16,187 nt of DNA from Desulforudis sp. (GTDB taxonomy: Bacteria; Bacillota; Desulfotomaculia; Desulfotomaculales; Desulforudaceae), in assembly GCA_014859075.1 (NCBI GenBank), contig JACUUW010000020.1, positions 1 through 16,187 of the forward strand. Direction: 5' to 3'. Positions 6,923-14,317 of the stretch are shown in pieces. Each line of letters opens with the position of its first letter. Positions within the stretch are counted from its first letter, which is position 1. Below the pieces are notes generated by a model, which was given only the letters and a program-made list of their open reading frames with translations, had not been told where the DNA came from and made no database searches. The translations under genes and the position numbers were made by a program.

Positions 6923-8038
6923 TCAGCGGCATGGGTGTTTCCTGTAAAAAGGTCTTGGGATCACCTGGGCTTGGACAAGTTTGCCCCTGATCTCCACAAA
7001 GATGAGTGTGCCCGGAGCCGCATGCCCGCTGCTGACGAACCCCAGGCCCAGGTTTTTCTCCAAAGTCGGCGCGAAAGTGCCCGAAGAAACCCAACCGATC
7101 TTTTCTCCGCTTTGGTCTTTCAGGGGGTAGCCGCTGCGCGGGATGCCCCTTTCCAGCATTTCAAACCCTACCAGTTTCTTGGCCGGCCCCTGCTCCTGCT
7201 GCTTCAGCAGTGCCTCCCGGCCGATGAAGTGGTGCTTTTCCAGCTTCACAAAGGATTTCAGCCCCGCCTCCAGCGGGGTGATTTCGGGTGACAGTTCGTT
7301 TCCGTACAGGAGCAGGCCGGCTTCAAAACGCAGTGTATCCCTGGCCCCCAGCCCGGCCGGCTTCAACCCGGCGTTCCGCCCCGCTTCCAGCAGGCTTTCC
7401 CACAACTCGGCCGCCTTTTCCGGGGCGGCATAGATCTCGAAGCCGTCTTCGCCCGTGTAACCGGTCCGGGAAATAAGGCAATCAACACCGTTTACTTTAC
7501 CTTCCAAGAACCAGTAGTACTTGAGCTGTTCCAGCGGTGCTATGGTCAGGTGCCGCAGTATTTCCAGGGACGCCGGCCCCTGCAGCGCGATTTGCGCCGT
7601 TTCTTCCGAACGGTCGGTGATACGGGCCGCCGGCCCCGCCCGTTCGGTTATCCAGACCAGGTCCTTGTCGAGATTGCCGGCGTTCACCACCAGGAGGTAC
7701 CGGTCGGGCGCCGTCTTGTAAACCAGCAGGTCGTCCACCACTCCGCCGTCCGGGTAACACATGGGTGAGTACATGGCCTGGTTTTCACTCAGCCCGGCGG
7801 CGTCATTGGTAATCAGCCGCTGTACAACCTCCAGGGCCCCCGTTCCCTCTATCCATATCTCGCCCATGTGCGACACGTCGAAGAGGCCGGCGGCGGTGCG
7901 TACCGCTTTGTGTTCTTCCAGTATCCCGCTGTACTGTACGGGCATTATCCAGCCGGCGAAGGGGACCATTCTGGCGCCGTGGTTGAGGTGTATCCCGTAC
8001 AGCGGAGTTTGTTTGAGTGCGCTCTTGTCGCTCTCCAT
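6923..8038 (-). CDS. gcvT: Aminomethyltransferase (glycine cleavage T protein)
   Basis: The T-protein releases ammonia from aminomethyl-lipoyl-H-protein and gives methylenetetrahydrofolate. At 371 residues it has standard length. The N-terminus TPLYGIHLNHGARMVPFAGW, the segment VVNAGNLDKDLVWI and the folate-pocket region ISRTGYTGEDGFEIY are typical of GcvT. The ATG at 8038 has aaggggggt 5-6 bases upstream. It follows lpd by 20 bp, so both sit on the same riboswitch-controlled transcript. YgfZ-like and sarcosine oxidase paralogues are argued against by the surrounding P, H and L genes. Confidence 0.97.
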   Translation of the reverse strand: MESDKSALKQTPLYGIHLNHGARMVPFAGWIMPVQYSGILEEHKAVRTAAGLFDVSHMGEIWIEGTGALEVVQRLITNDAAGLSENQAMYSPMCYPDGGVVDDLLVYKTAPDRYLLVVNAGNLDKDLVWITERAGPAARITDRSEETAQIALQGPASLEILRHLTIAPLEQLKYYWFLEGKVNGVDCLISRTGYTGEDGFEIYAAPEKAAELWESLLEAGRNAGLKPAGLGARDTLRFEAGLLLYGNELSPEITPLEAGLKSFVKLEKHHFIGREALLKQQEQGPAKKLVGFEMLERGIPRSGYPLKDQSGEKIGWVSSGTFAPTLEKNLGLGFVSSGHAAPGTLIFVEIRGKLVQAQVIPRPFYRKHPCR

Positions 8039-8058
8039 GCCGACCCCCCTTCAATTCG

Positions 8059-9462
8059 CTAGGAAACAATGTGCAAAGGTTTGCCGATAATGCCGTGGGC
8101 GGCTTCCATAATGCCCTCCGCCAACGTGGGGTGGGCGTGGATCGTTTCGGCAACGTCCGCCGCTTTCAGGGAGTTTCTAACGGCCAGGGTGACCTCGGCG
8201 ATTAGTTCGGTGGCGGCGTAGCCAAGAATCTGACCGCCCAAAAGGACGCCTGTCTCCCGGTCGGCAATCAGCTTGATCAATCCGGACGTTTCACCCAGAG
8301 CCACCGCCTTGCCCAGGGCCGAATATGGAAACCTGCCGACCAGCACGTTGCGGCCCTGACGCTTTGCTTCATCTTCGCCCAGTCCCACGCCGGCCGTTTC
8401 CGGATAAGTAAACACACACCCCGGGACCGCGCTTAAATCCACCCTCTTGAGGCCTCCCAGGGCGTTTTCGGCCGCCGCCGCTCCTTGGACCGTGGCCGCG
8501 TGGGCCAGCATCGGCCCTCCCGTACAGTCTCCCACGGCGTAAACGCCCGGGATGTTGGTTTCCATCTTTTCATTTACGCTGACGGCCCGGCCGGTCATTT
8601 TCAGCCCCAGGGCTTTTGTATCCACACCGTGGGTGGAAGGCACCCGGCCCGCGGCGGCCAGCACAACGTCGATCTCACCGATTGTTACTGTATCCCCGGT
8701 CTTCTCACGTTCCAGGGTTACGGCCAGCTTTTGCCCGACTTGCTTGATGGCGTGCAGTTTTGACTGCAGGAAGACTTCCACGCCGGTTCTCTTCAGTAGT
8801 GACAGCAGCCGCCTGGACATATCCGCGTCCATCGCCGGAAGTACCGCGGGCAGTATCTCCACCACTACCACCCGGCAACCCAAACTGGAAAAAATACCGG
8901 CGAATTCCAGGCCGATTACCCCGCCGCCGATAATCAACAGCTTGTCCGGAAGGTTTTCAAGGTTCAATATCCTTTCACTGTCCATTACCCCCGGCAGGTC
9001 TATCCCTTCCACCTGAGGCCGGACGCTTGCGGATCCTGTGGCTAGAATGATACTTTTGGCGACAAAAGACTTTTCCCCGCCGGTGGGCAGAGACAGCCGT
9101 ACTTCACCCGGGTTTCTTACCGTGGCGGTTGCGTTCACCAGGTGCACTTTGTTTCTTTTCAGGAGCGTTAACAGGCCGTGGCGCAAGTTCTCGACCGCTT
9201 TGTTCTTTTCCGTCATCATCCGGCCGAAGTCAGGCCGGACTGTTCCTTCTAAAATGCCGCGGTTCATCGCACGTTGAGCGATCCTTATTTCGCTGACCGC
9301 GGTGATAAGCGCTTTGGTGGGTATGCATCCCCTGTTGAGGCACGTACCACCGGGTGCATCCTTTTCCACCAGCACCACCGCGGCGCCCGCCTGGGCGGCC
9401 CTGATCGCCGCGGCGTAACCGCCCGGTCCGCCGCCGATCACCGCAATATCGGCCTGATCCAA
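8059..9462 (-). CDS. lpdA: Dihydrolipoyl dehydrogenase (L protein, E3)
   Basis: This FAD/NAD flavoprotein reoxidises dihydrolipoyl-H-protein. Starting from TTG at 9462 the product is 467 residues, the usual length. The start is chosen because gggagg lies 8 bases upstream and MDQADIAVIGGGPGGYAAA begins exactly at the FAD-binding fold. The frame stays open further upstream, but only through the riboswitch. The redox disulfide is in GGTCLNRGCIPTKAL (Cys about 41 and 46). The NAD-binding motif is IIGGGVIGLEFAG, and the C-terminal acid-base pair is in HAHPTLAEG. It is the first structural gene after the glycine riboswitch, about 60 bp beyond its terminator, so its supply is tied to glycine. That makes a dedicated glycine-cleavage L-protein more likely than a shared 2-oxoacid dehydrogenase E3. 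Confidence 0.96.
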   Translation of the reverse strand: MDQADIAVIGGGPGGYAAAIRAAQAGAAVVLVEKDAPGGTCLNRGCIPTKALITAVSEIRIAQRAMNRGILEGTVRPDFGRMMTEKNKAVENLRHGLLTLLKRNKVHLVNATATVRNPGEVRLSLPTGGEKSFVAKSIILATGSASVRPQVEGIDLPGVMDSERILNLENLPDKLLIIGGGVIGLEFAGIFSSLGCRVVVVEILPAVLPAMDADMSRRLLSLLKRTGVEVFLQSKLHAIKQVGQKLAVTLEREKTGDTVTIGEIDVVLAAAGRVPSTHGVDTKALGLKMTGRAVSVNEKMETNIPGVYAVGDCTGGPMLAHAATVQGAAAAENALGGLKRVDLSAVPGCVFTYPETAGVGLGEDEAKRQGRNVLVGRFPYSALGKAVALGETSGLIKLIADRETGVLLGGQILGYAATELIAEVTLAVRNSLKAADVAETIHAHPTLAEGIMEAAHGIIGKPLHIVS

Positions 9463-9521
9463 TACTAAAACCTCCCGTGGCTCTCTCCAGTTTTCGAATG
9501 CCTCGGCAACTCTAGACAAAT

Positions 9522-9558
9522 AAAAAAGGGCAGCACCAATTTGACCTAAGTGCCGCCC
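9522..9558 (-). terminator. Riboswitch expression-platform terminator
   Basis: On - the arms gggcggcac and gtgctgccc form a 9-bp stem with one G-U pair, followed by six T's. The first three bases of the 5' arm are also the last bases of the closing helix of the second glycine aptamer. Formation of that helix should therefore block the terminator and switch the operon on. Confidence 0.9.
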
Positions 9559-9762
9559 CTGTCTGAAAACCTGAGAGATTACAATCGCCGAGAGAGATTG
9601 CCTCTGTGATAGGCAACTGTTTGCTCCGTCGGTGTTCCCGGTCGAAGCGGGAAGCTTTCCAGGGGTCCGTCCGGCTTCAGTCCTTTTACCTGAGAGTTTC
9701 CCGCCGAAAATAGGCGGTTGCACCTTCGGTGCCCCTAAATCAACAGGGTCTCTTCCGAAGCC
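9556..9762 (-). promoter_or_regulatory. Tandem glycine riboswitch
   Basis: Two consecutive aptamers are visible on -. Aptamer 1 (about 9762-9673) is closed by ggcttc/gaagcc and contains gcaccgaaggtgcaaccgcc and the conserved aaactctcaggtaaaaggac. Aptamer 2 (about 9665-9556) is closed by cccctg/cagggg and contains caccgacggagcaaac and the conserved aatctctcaggttttcagac. The linker is short, as in tandem glycine riboswitches. It lies just upstream of lpdA in a glycine-cleavage operon, the classic setting, and with the overlapping terminator it should turn expression on when glycine is high. Confidence 0.96.
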
Positions 9763-9799
9763 TTCATCCGGTTATGTGAGTTTTTGATTTCTTGCATCC

Positions 9800-9828
9800 A
9801 CCATACCATTTGTTGGGCCTTTCTGCAA
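9800..9828 (-). promoter_or_regulatory. Candidate sigma-A promoter of the glycine-cleavage operon
   Basis: On - there is ttgcag, a 17-base spacer, then tatggt, placed about 40 bases before the first aptamer. The spacing is ideal but both boxes are imperfect (3/6 and 4/6). It is chosen mainly because a promoter is needed here between the upstream gene (ending at 9859) and the riboswitch. Confidence 0.5.
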
Positions 9829-9858
9829 CTCGAAAGTCCCACCTCCCCGAGCCCGTTG

Positions 9859-11010
9859 CTAAGACTCCTTCACCTGCGTCCGGGTGTGCCACTGTTCGGC
9901 CTCGGCGGCGTAGCCGAGGATGCGTTCCATTACCTCCTTGCGCTTCTGTTCGACGGCGGCGAAGTCCATGGCCGGGATGTAGAAGCTTTCCAGGTGGTCG
10001 TGGGCGAGTTTGGACTGCCTGATGTGGTGGACCCCCCGGTTCAGGGCGGCGGTGAAGCGGTCGCGCGCGCCCGCCAGTTCGGCCTGGTACTGTCGCAGCA
10101 ACGTCCGGTCGAGGTGGACGTCAAGGTTATACACGGTTACCCGCACGCCGGGAACGGACCCGGGCTGGAAGCCGACCTCTTCGACATCCTTCAGGACGGC
10201 CGCCCGGGCCGCCGGAACCACCACCAGGTCAAACTTGTGCGGCTCCAGGGCGCAGTGGTAGATCTCGGTGTCCAGCCCCCGGGCGTGCGCGGCGCGGGCC
10301 ACCGTCTCCACCAGCGTGGAGCGTCCGCTGCCGGGCTGACCCTTGACCAGGTGGAGTTGCGTGATGCCCGGCAGCAGGCTGCCGATGTAGTGCACCACCC
10401 CGTTGGGGGAGATGGCCGAATAGAAGAGGTGTCTGGATTTGGGCTCGGCCTGATACTGCCCGGGGGTTTGGCCGAGGATCTCCTTAATCACTTCGGTGGT
10501 AAGTCTGTTCACCTTGGCGAAGTCCATGGCTTCGGCCACGTAGCTTTCCATCTCGTCCCGGATTACTTTGGCCTCGGCCAACTGGCTGTAGGCGATGGCG
10601 AACCGGCGCCCCAGCCGCCGCTGGGCGGCCAGGATTTTTTCTTTGTTAGCCCGCAGTTTTGCTTCGTCCCAGTAGTCCCCGAGGTGGATGATCTCGTCCA
10701 CGGCGCCGGGGTTCTTGGGATCGACGATGTGCGGCGTCGTTCCGTCCAGCAGGGCCACCCCGAGGTCCGGGATGACCACCCCGTCGAGCGAATTGTTGTC
10801 CGACGAGCAATGGTGATGTTCGATGGGGAACCCGTGGACCAGCATTTCGTCCCCAATCGCGCGCATGAAAGTCGACTTGCCCACGCCCGGTCCGCCCTTG
10901 AGCACGAAGATCCGGGTGGCGTCGGGAGCAATGACGTGGTGGTAATAGGAGTAGAAGCCGACCGAGGTGTTCCCGCCGGGGAAAACGTGTTTTACGGTCC
11001 TTTTACCCAA
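9859..11010 (-). CDS. PRK06851-type double P-loop ATPase of unknown function
   Basis: This is a 383-residue soluble protein with two P-loop halves. The first Walker A is GGPGVGKST (residues 39-47). The second, GQPGSGRST (224-232), has Arg where the Walker lysine is expected. The N-terminus HVFPGGNTSVGFYSYYHHVI and segments such as EHHHCSSDNNSLDGVVIPDL and EIYHCALEPHKFDLVVVP match what I recall of the PRK06851 family of Firmicutes, whose function is not established. The start is TTG at 11010, with gaggggg 8 bases upstream; longer frames pass through a hairpin-rich leader. It ends about 30 bp before the glycine-operon promoter and is on the same strand, but separate promoter and riboswitch signals argue for independent expression. 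There is no signal peptide or membrane segment. Confidence 0.82.
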   Translation of the reverse strand: MGKRTVKHVFPGGNTSVGFYSYYHHVIAPDATRIFVLKGGPGVGKSTFMRAIGDEMLVHGFPIEHHHCSSDNNSLDGVVIPDLGVALLDGTTPHIVDPKNPGAVDEIIHLGDYWDEAKLRANKEKILAAQRRLGRRFAIAYSQLAEAKVIRDEMESYVAEAMDFAKVNRLTTEVIKEILGQTPGQYQAEPKSRHLFYSAISPNGVVHYIGSLLPGITQLHLVKGQPGSGRSTLVETVARAAHARGLDTEIYHCALEPHKFDLVVVPAARAAVLKDVEEVGFQPGSVPGVRVTVYNLDVHLDRTLLRQYQAELAGARDRFTAALNRGVHHIRQSKLAHDHLESFYIPAMDFAAVEQKRKEVMERILGYAAEAEQWHTRTQVKES

Positions 11011-11046
11011 TGGAAGAACCCCCTCAGCAGAATCTCTTTGGATCAC

Positions 11047-11079
11047 AAAAATGCGCCAGGGTGAGCGCCTGGGAAGCGC
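11047..11079 (-). terminator. Hairpin with T-run before the P-loop gene (terminator or attenuator)
   Basis: On -, gcg-cttc-ccagg pairs with cctgg-cgc, followed by attttt. It ends about 37 bp before the TTG start of the P-loop gene. An alternative perfect hairpin (gcgcta-agag-tagcgc, about 11076-11091) would use the same gcg bases, so the two are mutually exclusive. It may simply terminate the decayed upstream gene or may control the P-loop gene. Confidence 0.5.
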
Positions 11080-11211
11080 TACTCTTAGCGCACCATTCGG
11101 CCGAGCGTTAGGCGCGTTCTGGTACATTTTACTGAGGGGGGGGACGAAAAGTGACCGTACCGTTCGGTCCGGCGGATGGGAATTAATTACAACGGGGTTG
11201 GTTCCGCTGGT

Positions 11212-11607
11212 TCACCAGCCGCGCAGCCGGCAGTAGTCGTCCACCATTTGGTCCAATTCGGCACGGGTGATTCTGTTTTCGCCCTGGTTGATCTTTTCCC
11301 GGAACAGCCGGGGGGCAGGGTGTCGTCGGCCCTGGTCAGGCCTTCGCGCCGGTTGAATTCCCGGGTCGCGTCGATGATCCGATTGGTGGCCGCTCACAGG
11401 TCCTCCTTGGTATAGTCCAGGCCGGTGCAGGCCCGGTTTAGCTCCGCCAAGTCGTCCCAGGTGACGAGGTCCCGGAAGAAGACACAGAGAATCTGGGTAT
11501 TGAAGATGGTGAGGCGGTTTTGAGCGAAGTCGATGAACAGCGCGGCCTTACCTTCGGTGGTGGCCGGGTCGATCATCCCGGACAGTTCGGGCTTGTCCTG
11601 GAGTAGA
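11212..11607 (-). pseudogene. Remnant of aldehyde:ferredoxin oxidoreductase C-terminus
   Basis: Conceptual translation on - gives pieces typical of the C-terminal domain of tungsten-dependent aldehyde:ferredoxin oxidoreductases. In order they are MIDPATTEGKAAL, then NTQILCVFFRDLVTW, then ATREFNRREGLTRADDTLP, then PRLFREKINQGENRITRAEL, ending in DDYCRLRGW and a natural stop at 11212. Two lesions break it. One is a TGA at 11394-11396 after KEDL. The other is a one-base deficit in the C-run at 11310-11315 (six instead of seven) that shifts the frame at LPP/RLF. Homology starts near 11607, next to repeat DNA, so the N-terminal roughly 480 residues and both cofactor-binding domains are missing. 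Intact members oxidise aldehydes to acids with ferredoxin. I see a dead fragment. Confidence 0.8.
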
Positions 11608-11740
11608 GGGACAGAATTCAGGATTCAGAAGTCAGAATCCGAGATAGTCAGTTGCAATTGACCTGAACCGGACACCCCGTTTCGGGTCTTTTCTATAATA
11701 AGGACACTTACTCGGATAAGGTAGGATCGCCTGGTAAGCA
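11608..11740. other. Intergenic region with ATTCAG-type repeat
   Basis: At 11611-11640 the sequence attcaggattcagaagtcag echoes the ATTCAG units at 1041-1150. Further right, gacacc-ccgtttcgg-gtc with a following tttt could be a weak hairpin, and tataat (11694-11699) is present without a -35 box at proper spacing. No gene is seen. The repeat abuts the broken end of the oxidoreductase remnant. Confidence 0.5.
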
Positions 11741-11783
11741 AATAAAACCTGGATGGTGAGCCTTGAAGGCCAAGTCATCCAGG
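11741..11783 (-). terminator. Intrinsic terminator of the small membrane protein gene
   Basis: On -, cctggatg pairs with catccagg (8 bp), with an inner ggcctt/aaggc-type stem, followed by ttttattt. It lies about 36 bp after the stop of the small membrane protein gene, the right place for its terminator. Confidence 0.82.
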
Positions 11784-11818
11784 TAAAAGGATCCGCAAAA
11801 CCTATCGAAACTCTCGGA

Positions 11819-12016
11819 TCAGCGGAAGGCTATCAATAGTCCAACGATTAAAAGTAGGATTCCGAATATTACTAAGCTGATCAGTCCAAGAAGCAGTCCC
11901 AAGAGGAACAACAGCAAACCAGCCAGAGCTAACAAGAGGCCGACAATCAGTCCCGCCACTTTTAGTCCCTCAGTGCCTACCTGCTCCTTGAATTTAGTTA
12001 TCAAATCAACCATCAT
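11819..12016 (-). CDS. Small hydrophobic membrane protein, function unknown
   Basis: This is a 65-residue protein. A short polar N-terminus (MMVDLITKFKEQVGTEGLK) is followed by about 45 almost purely hydrophobic residues, Leu/Ile/Gly-rich, with a glycine hinge. That probably makes two membrane-spanning helices (about 20-40 and 42-63). The ATG at 12016 has aggaggg 8 bases upstream, and a clean intrinsic terminator follows, so it looks like a real monocistronic gene despite its size. I do not recognise a characterised family. A candidate promoter upstream on - is ctgaca, 17 bases, taactt (weak). Its neighbours (dead oxidoreductase, asnB) give no hint of function. Confidence 0.75.
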   Translation of the reverse strand: MMVDLITKFKEQVGTEGLKVAGLIVGLLLALAGLLLFLLGLLLGLISLVIFGILLLIVGLLIAFR

Positions 12017-12212
12017 TAATGGGTCCCTCCTCTTTCCATAAAGTTAAAAATTACCTGGGTTCATGTCAGAATATGTGACGGCAAGGAATATGGTGACAAC
12101 AAACCAAAAAGTGGAAATAGTTGACGAGGGGTTTATTTGGGAAGTCCAACTGCCGGCTCTAGAGGCAGAAAGTTTTTAGGAAAGGGGTGATCTCCGCCCG
12201 GCGGAACAACCG

Positions 12213-14057
12213 CTATTTGATGGTTACCTCGTACTCCCGCAGCCAGGCGTCGACTTGGCACAGGTAGGCGAAGAGCTGCGGGCCGCTCATCAACTGCCCG
12301 AACCAGGTAAGGCCGAAGGACGCCCCGTCCGTACGGGCGAGCTCGCGCACGAATCCGGTGTTCAGGAGCGGTACGAGCGGCGAGCCTGGGTCGTCCAACA
12401 CCTGCCGGAGTTTCGCGCGCACGGCCTCCAGGTAGGCCGGGTGGTGTGTTTTCGGGTACGGACTTTTCCGCCGCCCCAGTACGGCTGCGGGCAAAACGCC
12501 GTGCAAAGCGAGGCGCAGGATGCCCTTTTCCCGCCCGCCCCAGGTCTTCATCGCCCAGGGGATGTTCCAGACGTACTCGACCAGCCGGTGGTCGCAGAAG
12601 GGCACCCGGACTTCCAGGCCGCAGGCCATGCTCATCCGGTCCTTACGGTCGAGGAGCGTGGTCATGAACCACAGGATGTTCAGGTAGAACATCTCGCGCC
12701 GGCGGACCTCCACGGGCGACTCGCCCGGCAGGCGGGGCACCTCGGCCAGTGTGTCATGGTACCGGTCGGCCACATAATCCTCCGGGCGCATCGGATCGGT
12801 GAGTTCCGGGGTGAGGAGCCGCACCCGCTCCCGGATGGCCTTTGACCACGGAAAGGTGCCCGCGTTCAGGTCCGCCTCCCGGTGAAACCAGGGGTAACCG
12901 CCGAACACTTCATCGGCGCACTCGCCCGACAGGGCCACCGTAAACCGTTTCTTGATCTCCCGGCAGAAGAGGTACAGGGAAGTGTCGATGTCGACCATGC
13001 CGGGCAGGTCGCGGGCCCGGACGCCCGCCTCCAGGGTATCGATGATGTCCGGGGTGTCCACCCACACCGGGTGGTGCACGGTGCCCAGCCATCCCGACAC
13101 CCGGTCGACCCAGACGCTGTCGGCGTCCGGCTGGAAGTCGTTCGGGCGGAAGAACCGCTCGTTGTCCTTGTAGTCAATGGAGTAGGTATGCACCGGTCCG
13201 CGGCCGCTTCGTTCAAAAGCCTTGATGGTGAAGGCCGTGAGCGCGCTCGAGTCCAGCCCCCCCGACAACAGGGTGCAGACCGGCACGTCGGCCACCAGCT
13301 GCCGCTCCACGGAGTCCTGCAGCAGTTCCCGCACCCTGGACGCGGTGGTCGACAGGTCGTCGGTGTGCGGCCGGCTCACCAACTGCCAGTAGCGCTGGAC
13401 GCGGAGGCCGCCGCGTTCAAAGAACAGGCGGTGACCCGGGCGCAGTTCGGCCAAGCCGCGAAAGACGCCGTGCCCGGGCGTCCGCGCCGGACCGAGCATG
13501 AAAACTTCGGCCAGCCCCTCGGCGTCGACCTCCGGCTCCACCGCCGGGTGGGCCAGCACGGCCTTGGGCTCCGAGCCGAAAAGGAAGGCGCCGTCGCGCT
13601 CGGCGTAGAACAGCGGCTTCACCCCGAACCGGTCCCGGGCCATAAACAGGCGTTGGTCGTGGTCGTTCCACACGGCGAAAGCGAAGATGCCGTTTAAACG
13701 CTCGACGCAGTCGGGCCCCCATTCCATGAATGACAACAACAGCGCCTCGGTGTCCGAATGCCCCTGGAAGACGTGTCCCCGAAGTTCCAGCTGCGCGCGC
13801 AGATCGGGCGTGTTGTACAGTTCTCCGTTGTAGACCAGGACGTATTCGTGCCCTCCCCGCCGCCGCACCATCGGCTGGCCGCCGCCCTCGGGGTCCACCA
13901 CGATCAGCCGCCGGTGACCCAGGGCGGCCCGCCGCGAAAGCCAGAAGCCGGAGGCGTCCGGTCCCCGGGCGGCCAGGGTTTCGGTCATTTCGGTGATCAC
14001 CGGGCGCTGTTCACGCAGGTCCCGCTCCCAGTCAATCCAGCCCGCGATACCACACAT
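12213..14057 (-). CDS. asnB: Asparagine synthetase (glutamine-hydrolysing)
   Basis: This enzyme makes asparagine from aspartate, ATP and glutamine. It is 614 residues, normal for the family. The N-terminal class II glutaminase domain (about 1-215) starts MCGIAGW with the nucleophile Cys2, and has LAARGPDASG (about 28-37), LVYNGELYN (about 74-82) and the GHSDTEALL motif (about 99-107). The C-terminal synthetase domain has the ATP-pyrophosphatase loop LLSGGLDSSAL (about 263-273) and later SGECADEVFGGYPWF. It is divergent from glnB, which fits nitrogen metabolism. A terminator-like hairpin between its start and the divergent gene suggests control by attenuation. In some genomes AsnB-like proteins modify peptides or envelope components, but no such neighbours are seen here. 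Confidence 0.93.
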   Translation of the reverse strand: MCGIAGWIDWERDLREQRPVITEMTETLAARGPDASGFWLSRRAALGHRRLIVVDPEGGGQPMVRRRGGHEYVLVYNGELYNTPDLRAQLELRGHVFQGHSDTEALLLSFMEWGPDCVERLNGIFAFAVWNDHDQRLFMARDRFGVKPLFYAERDGAFLFGSEPKAVLAHPAVEPEVDAEGLAEVFMLGPARTPGHGVFRGLAELRPGHRLFFERGGLRVQRYWQLVSRPHTDDLSTTASRVRELLQDSVERQLVADVPVCTLLSGGLDSSALTAFTIKAFERSGRGPVHTYSIDYKDNERFFRPNDFQPDADSVWVDRVSGWLGTVHHPVWVDTPDIIDTLEAGVRARDLPGMVDIDTSLYLFCREIKKRFTVALSGECADEVFGGYPWFHREADLNAGTFPWSKAIRERVRLLTPELTDPMRPEDYVADRYHDTLAEVPRLPGESPVEVRRREMFYLNILWFMTTLLDRKDRMSMACGLEVRVPFCDHRLVEYVWNIPWAMKTWGGREKGILRLALHGVLPAAVLGRRKSPYPKTHHPAYLEAVRAKLRQVLDDPGSPLVPLLNTGFVRELARTDGASFGLTWFGQLMSGPQLFAYLCQVDAWLREYEVTIK

Positions 14058-14087
14058 TCCAGTCTCTCACCCTTTCCAAATACACAC

Positions 14088-14135
14088 AAAAACGCCACGG
14101 GTGGAGTCCTGCGGTGGACTTCATCACTCGTGGCG
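14088..14135 (-). terminator. Terminator-like hairpin in the asnB leader (attenuator)
   Basis: On -, cgccacg pairs with cgtggcg. An inner helix agtcc/ggact closes on the 6-base loop accgca, and the structure is followed by ttttt. It ends about 30 bp upstream of the asnB ATG. The only gene further upstream is glnB, which runs the other way, so there is no transcript for it to end except the leader of asnB. That points to attenuation. No T-box core sequence is seen. A possible -10 box, tacaat, lies on - at 14258-14263, without a good -35. Confidence 0.75.
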
Positions 14136-14288
14136 CCATTGCCTTGAGTTTGTATGAACTTATTACGGTTCACCCTATCTTACGAAAACAAACGGCGGGT
14201 TGACATCCAACCAGACCGGGAAATACCTGGAAAAAGTCGGTTCCGTGGCAATAAGCGATTGTATACATACTTCAATTGAAAAAAATTG

Positions 14289-14317
14289 TTGACACCGTGC
14301 CGAACCGGGATTAGAAT
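14289..14317 (+). promoter_or_regulatory. Sigma-A promoter of glnB
   Basis: The perfect -35 box ttgaca (14289-14294), a 17-base spacer and the -10 box tagaat (14312-14317, 5/6) make a strong predicted promoter. Transcription would start near 14324, leaving a leader of about 135 bases with a terminator hairpin before glnB. Confidence 0.85.

Noticed and set aside
9463..9723. N-terminal extension of dihydrolipoyl dehydrogenase by about 87 codons
   Set aside because: The extension runs through the riboswitch and terminator. The enzyme fold starts exactly at TTG 9462, behind a good ribosome binding site.
9784..11064. Long + strand open frame of about 426 codons opposite the P-loop gene
   Set aside because: It is antisense to a gene with two Walker motifs, and its translation is compositionally odd and matches no family. 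Long antisense frames are expected in GC-rich coding DNA.
11658..11699. Sigma-A promoter (ttgacc ... tataat)
   Set aside because: The boxes are 30 bases apart, far from 17, and no gene follows on that strand.
14058..14290. T-box riboswitch upstream of asnB
   Set aside because: A terminator hairpin is present, but no T-box core (AGGGTGGNACCGCG) or recognisable specifier loop could be found on the - strand.
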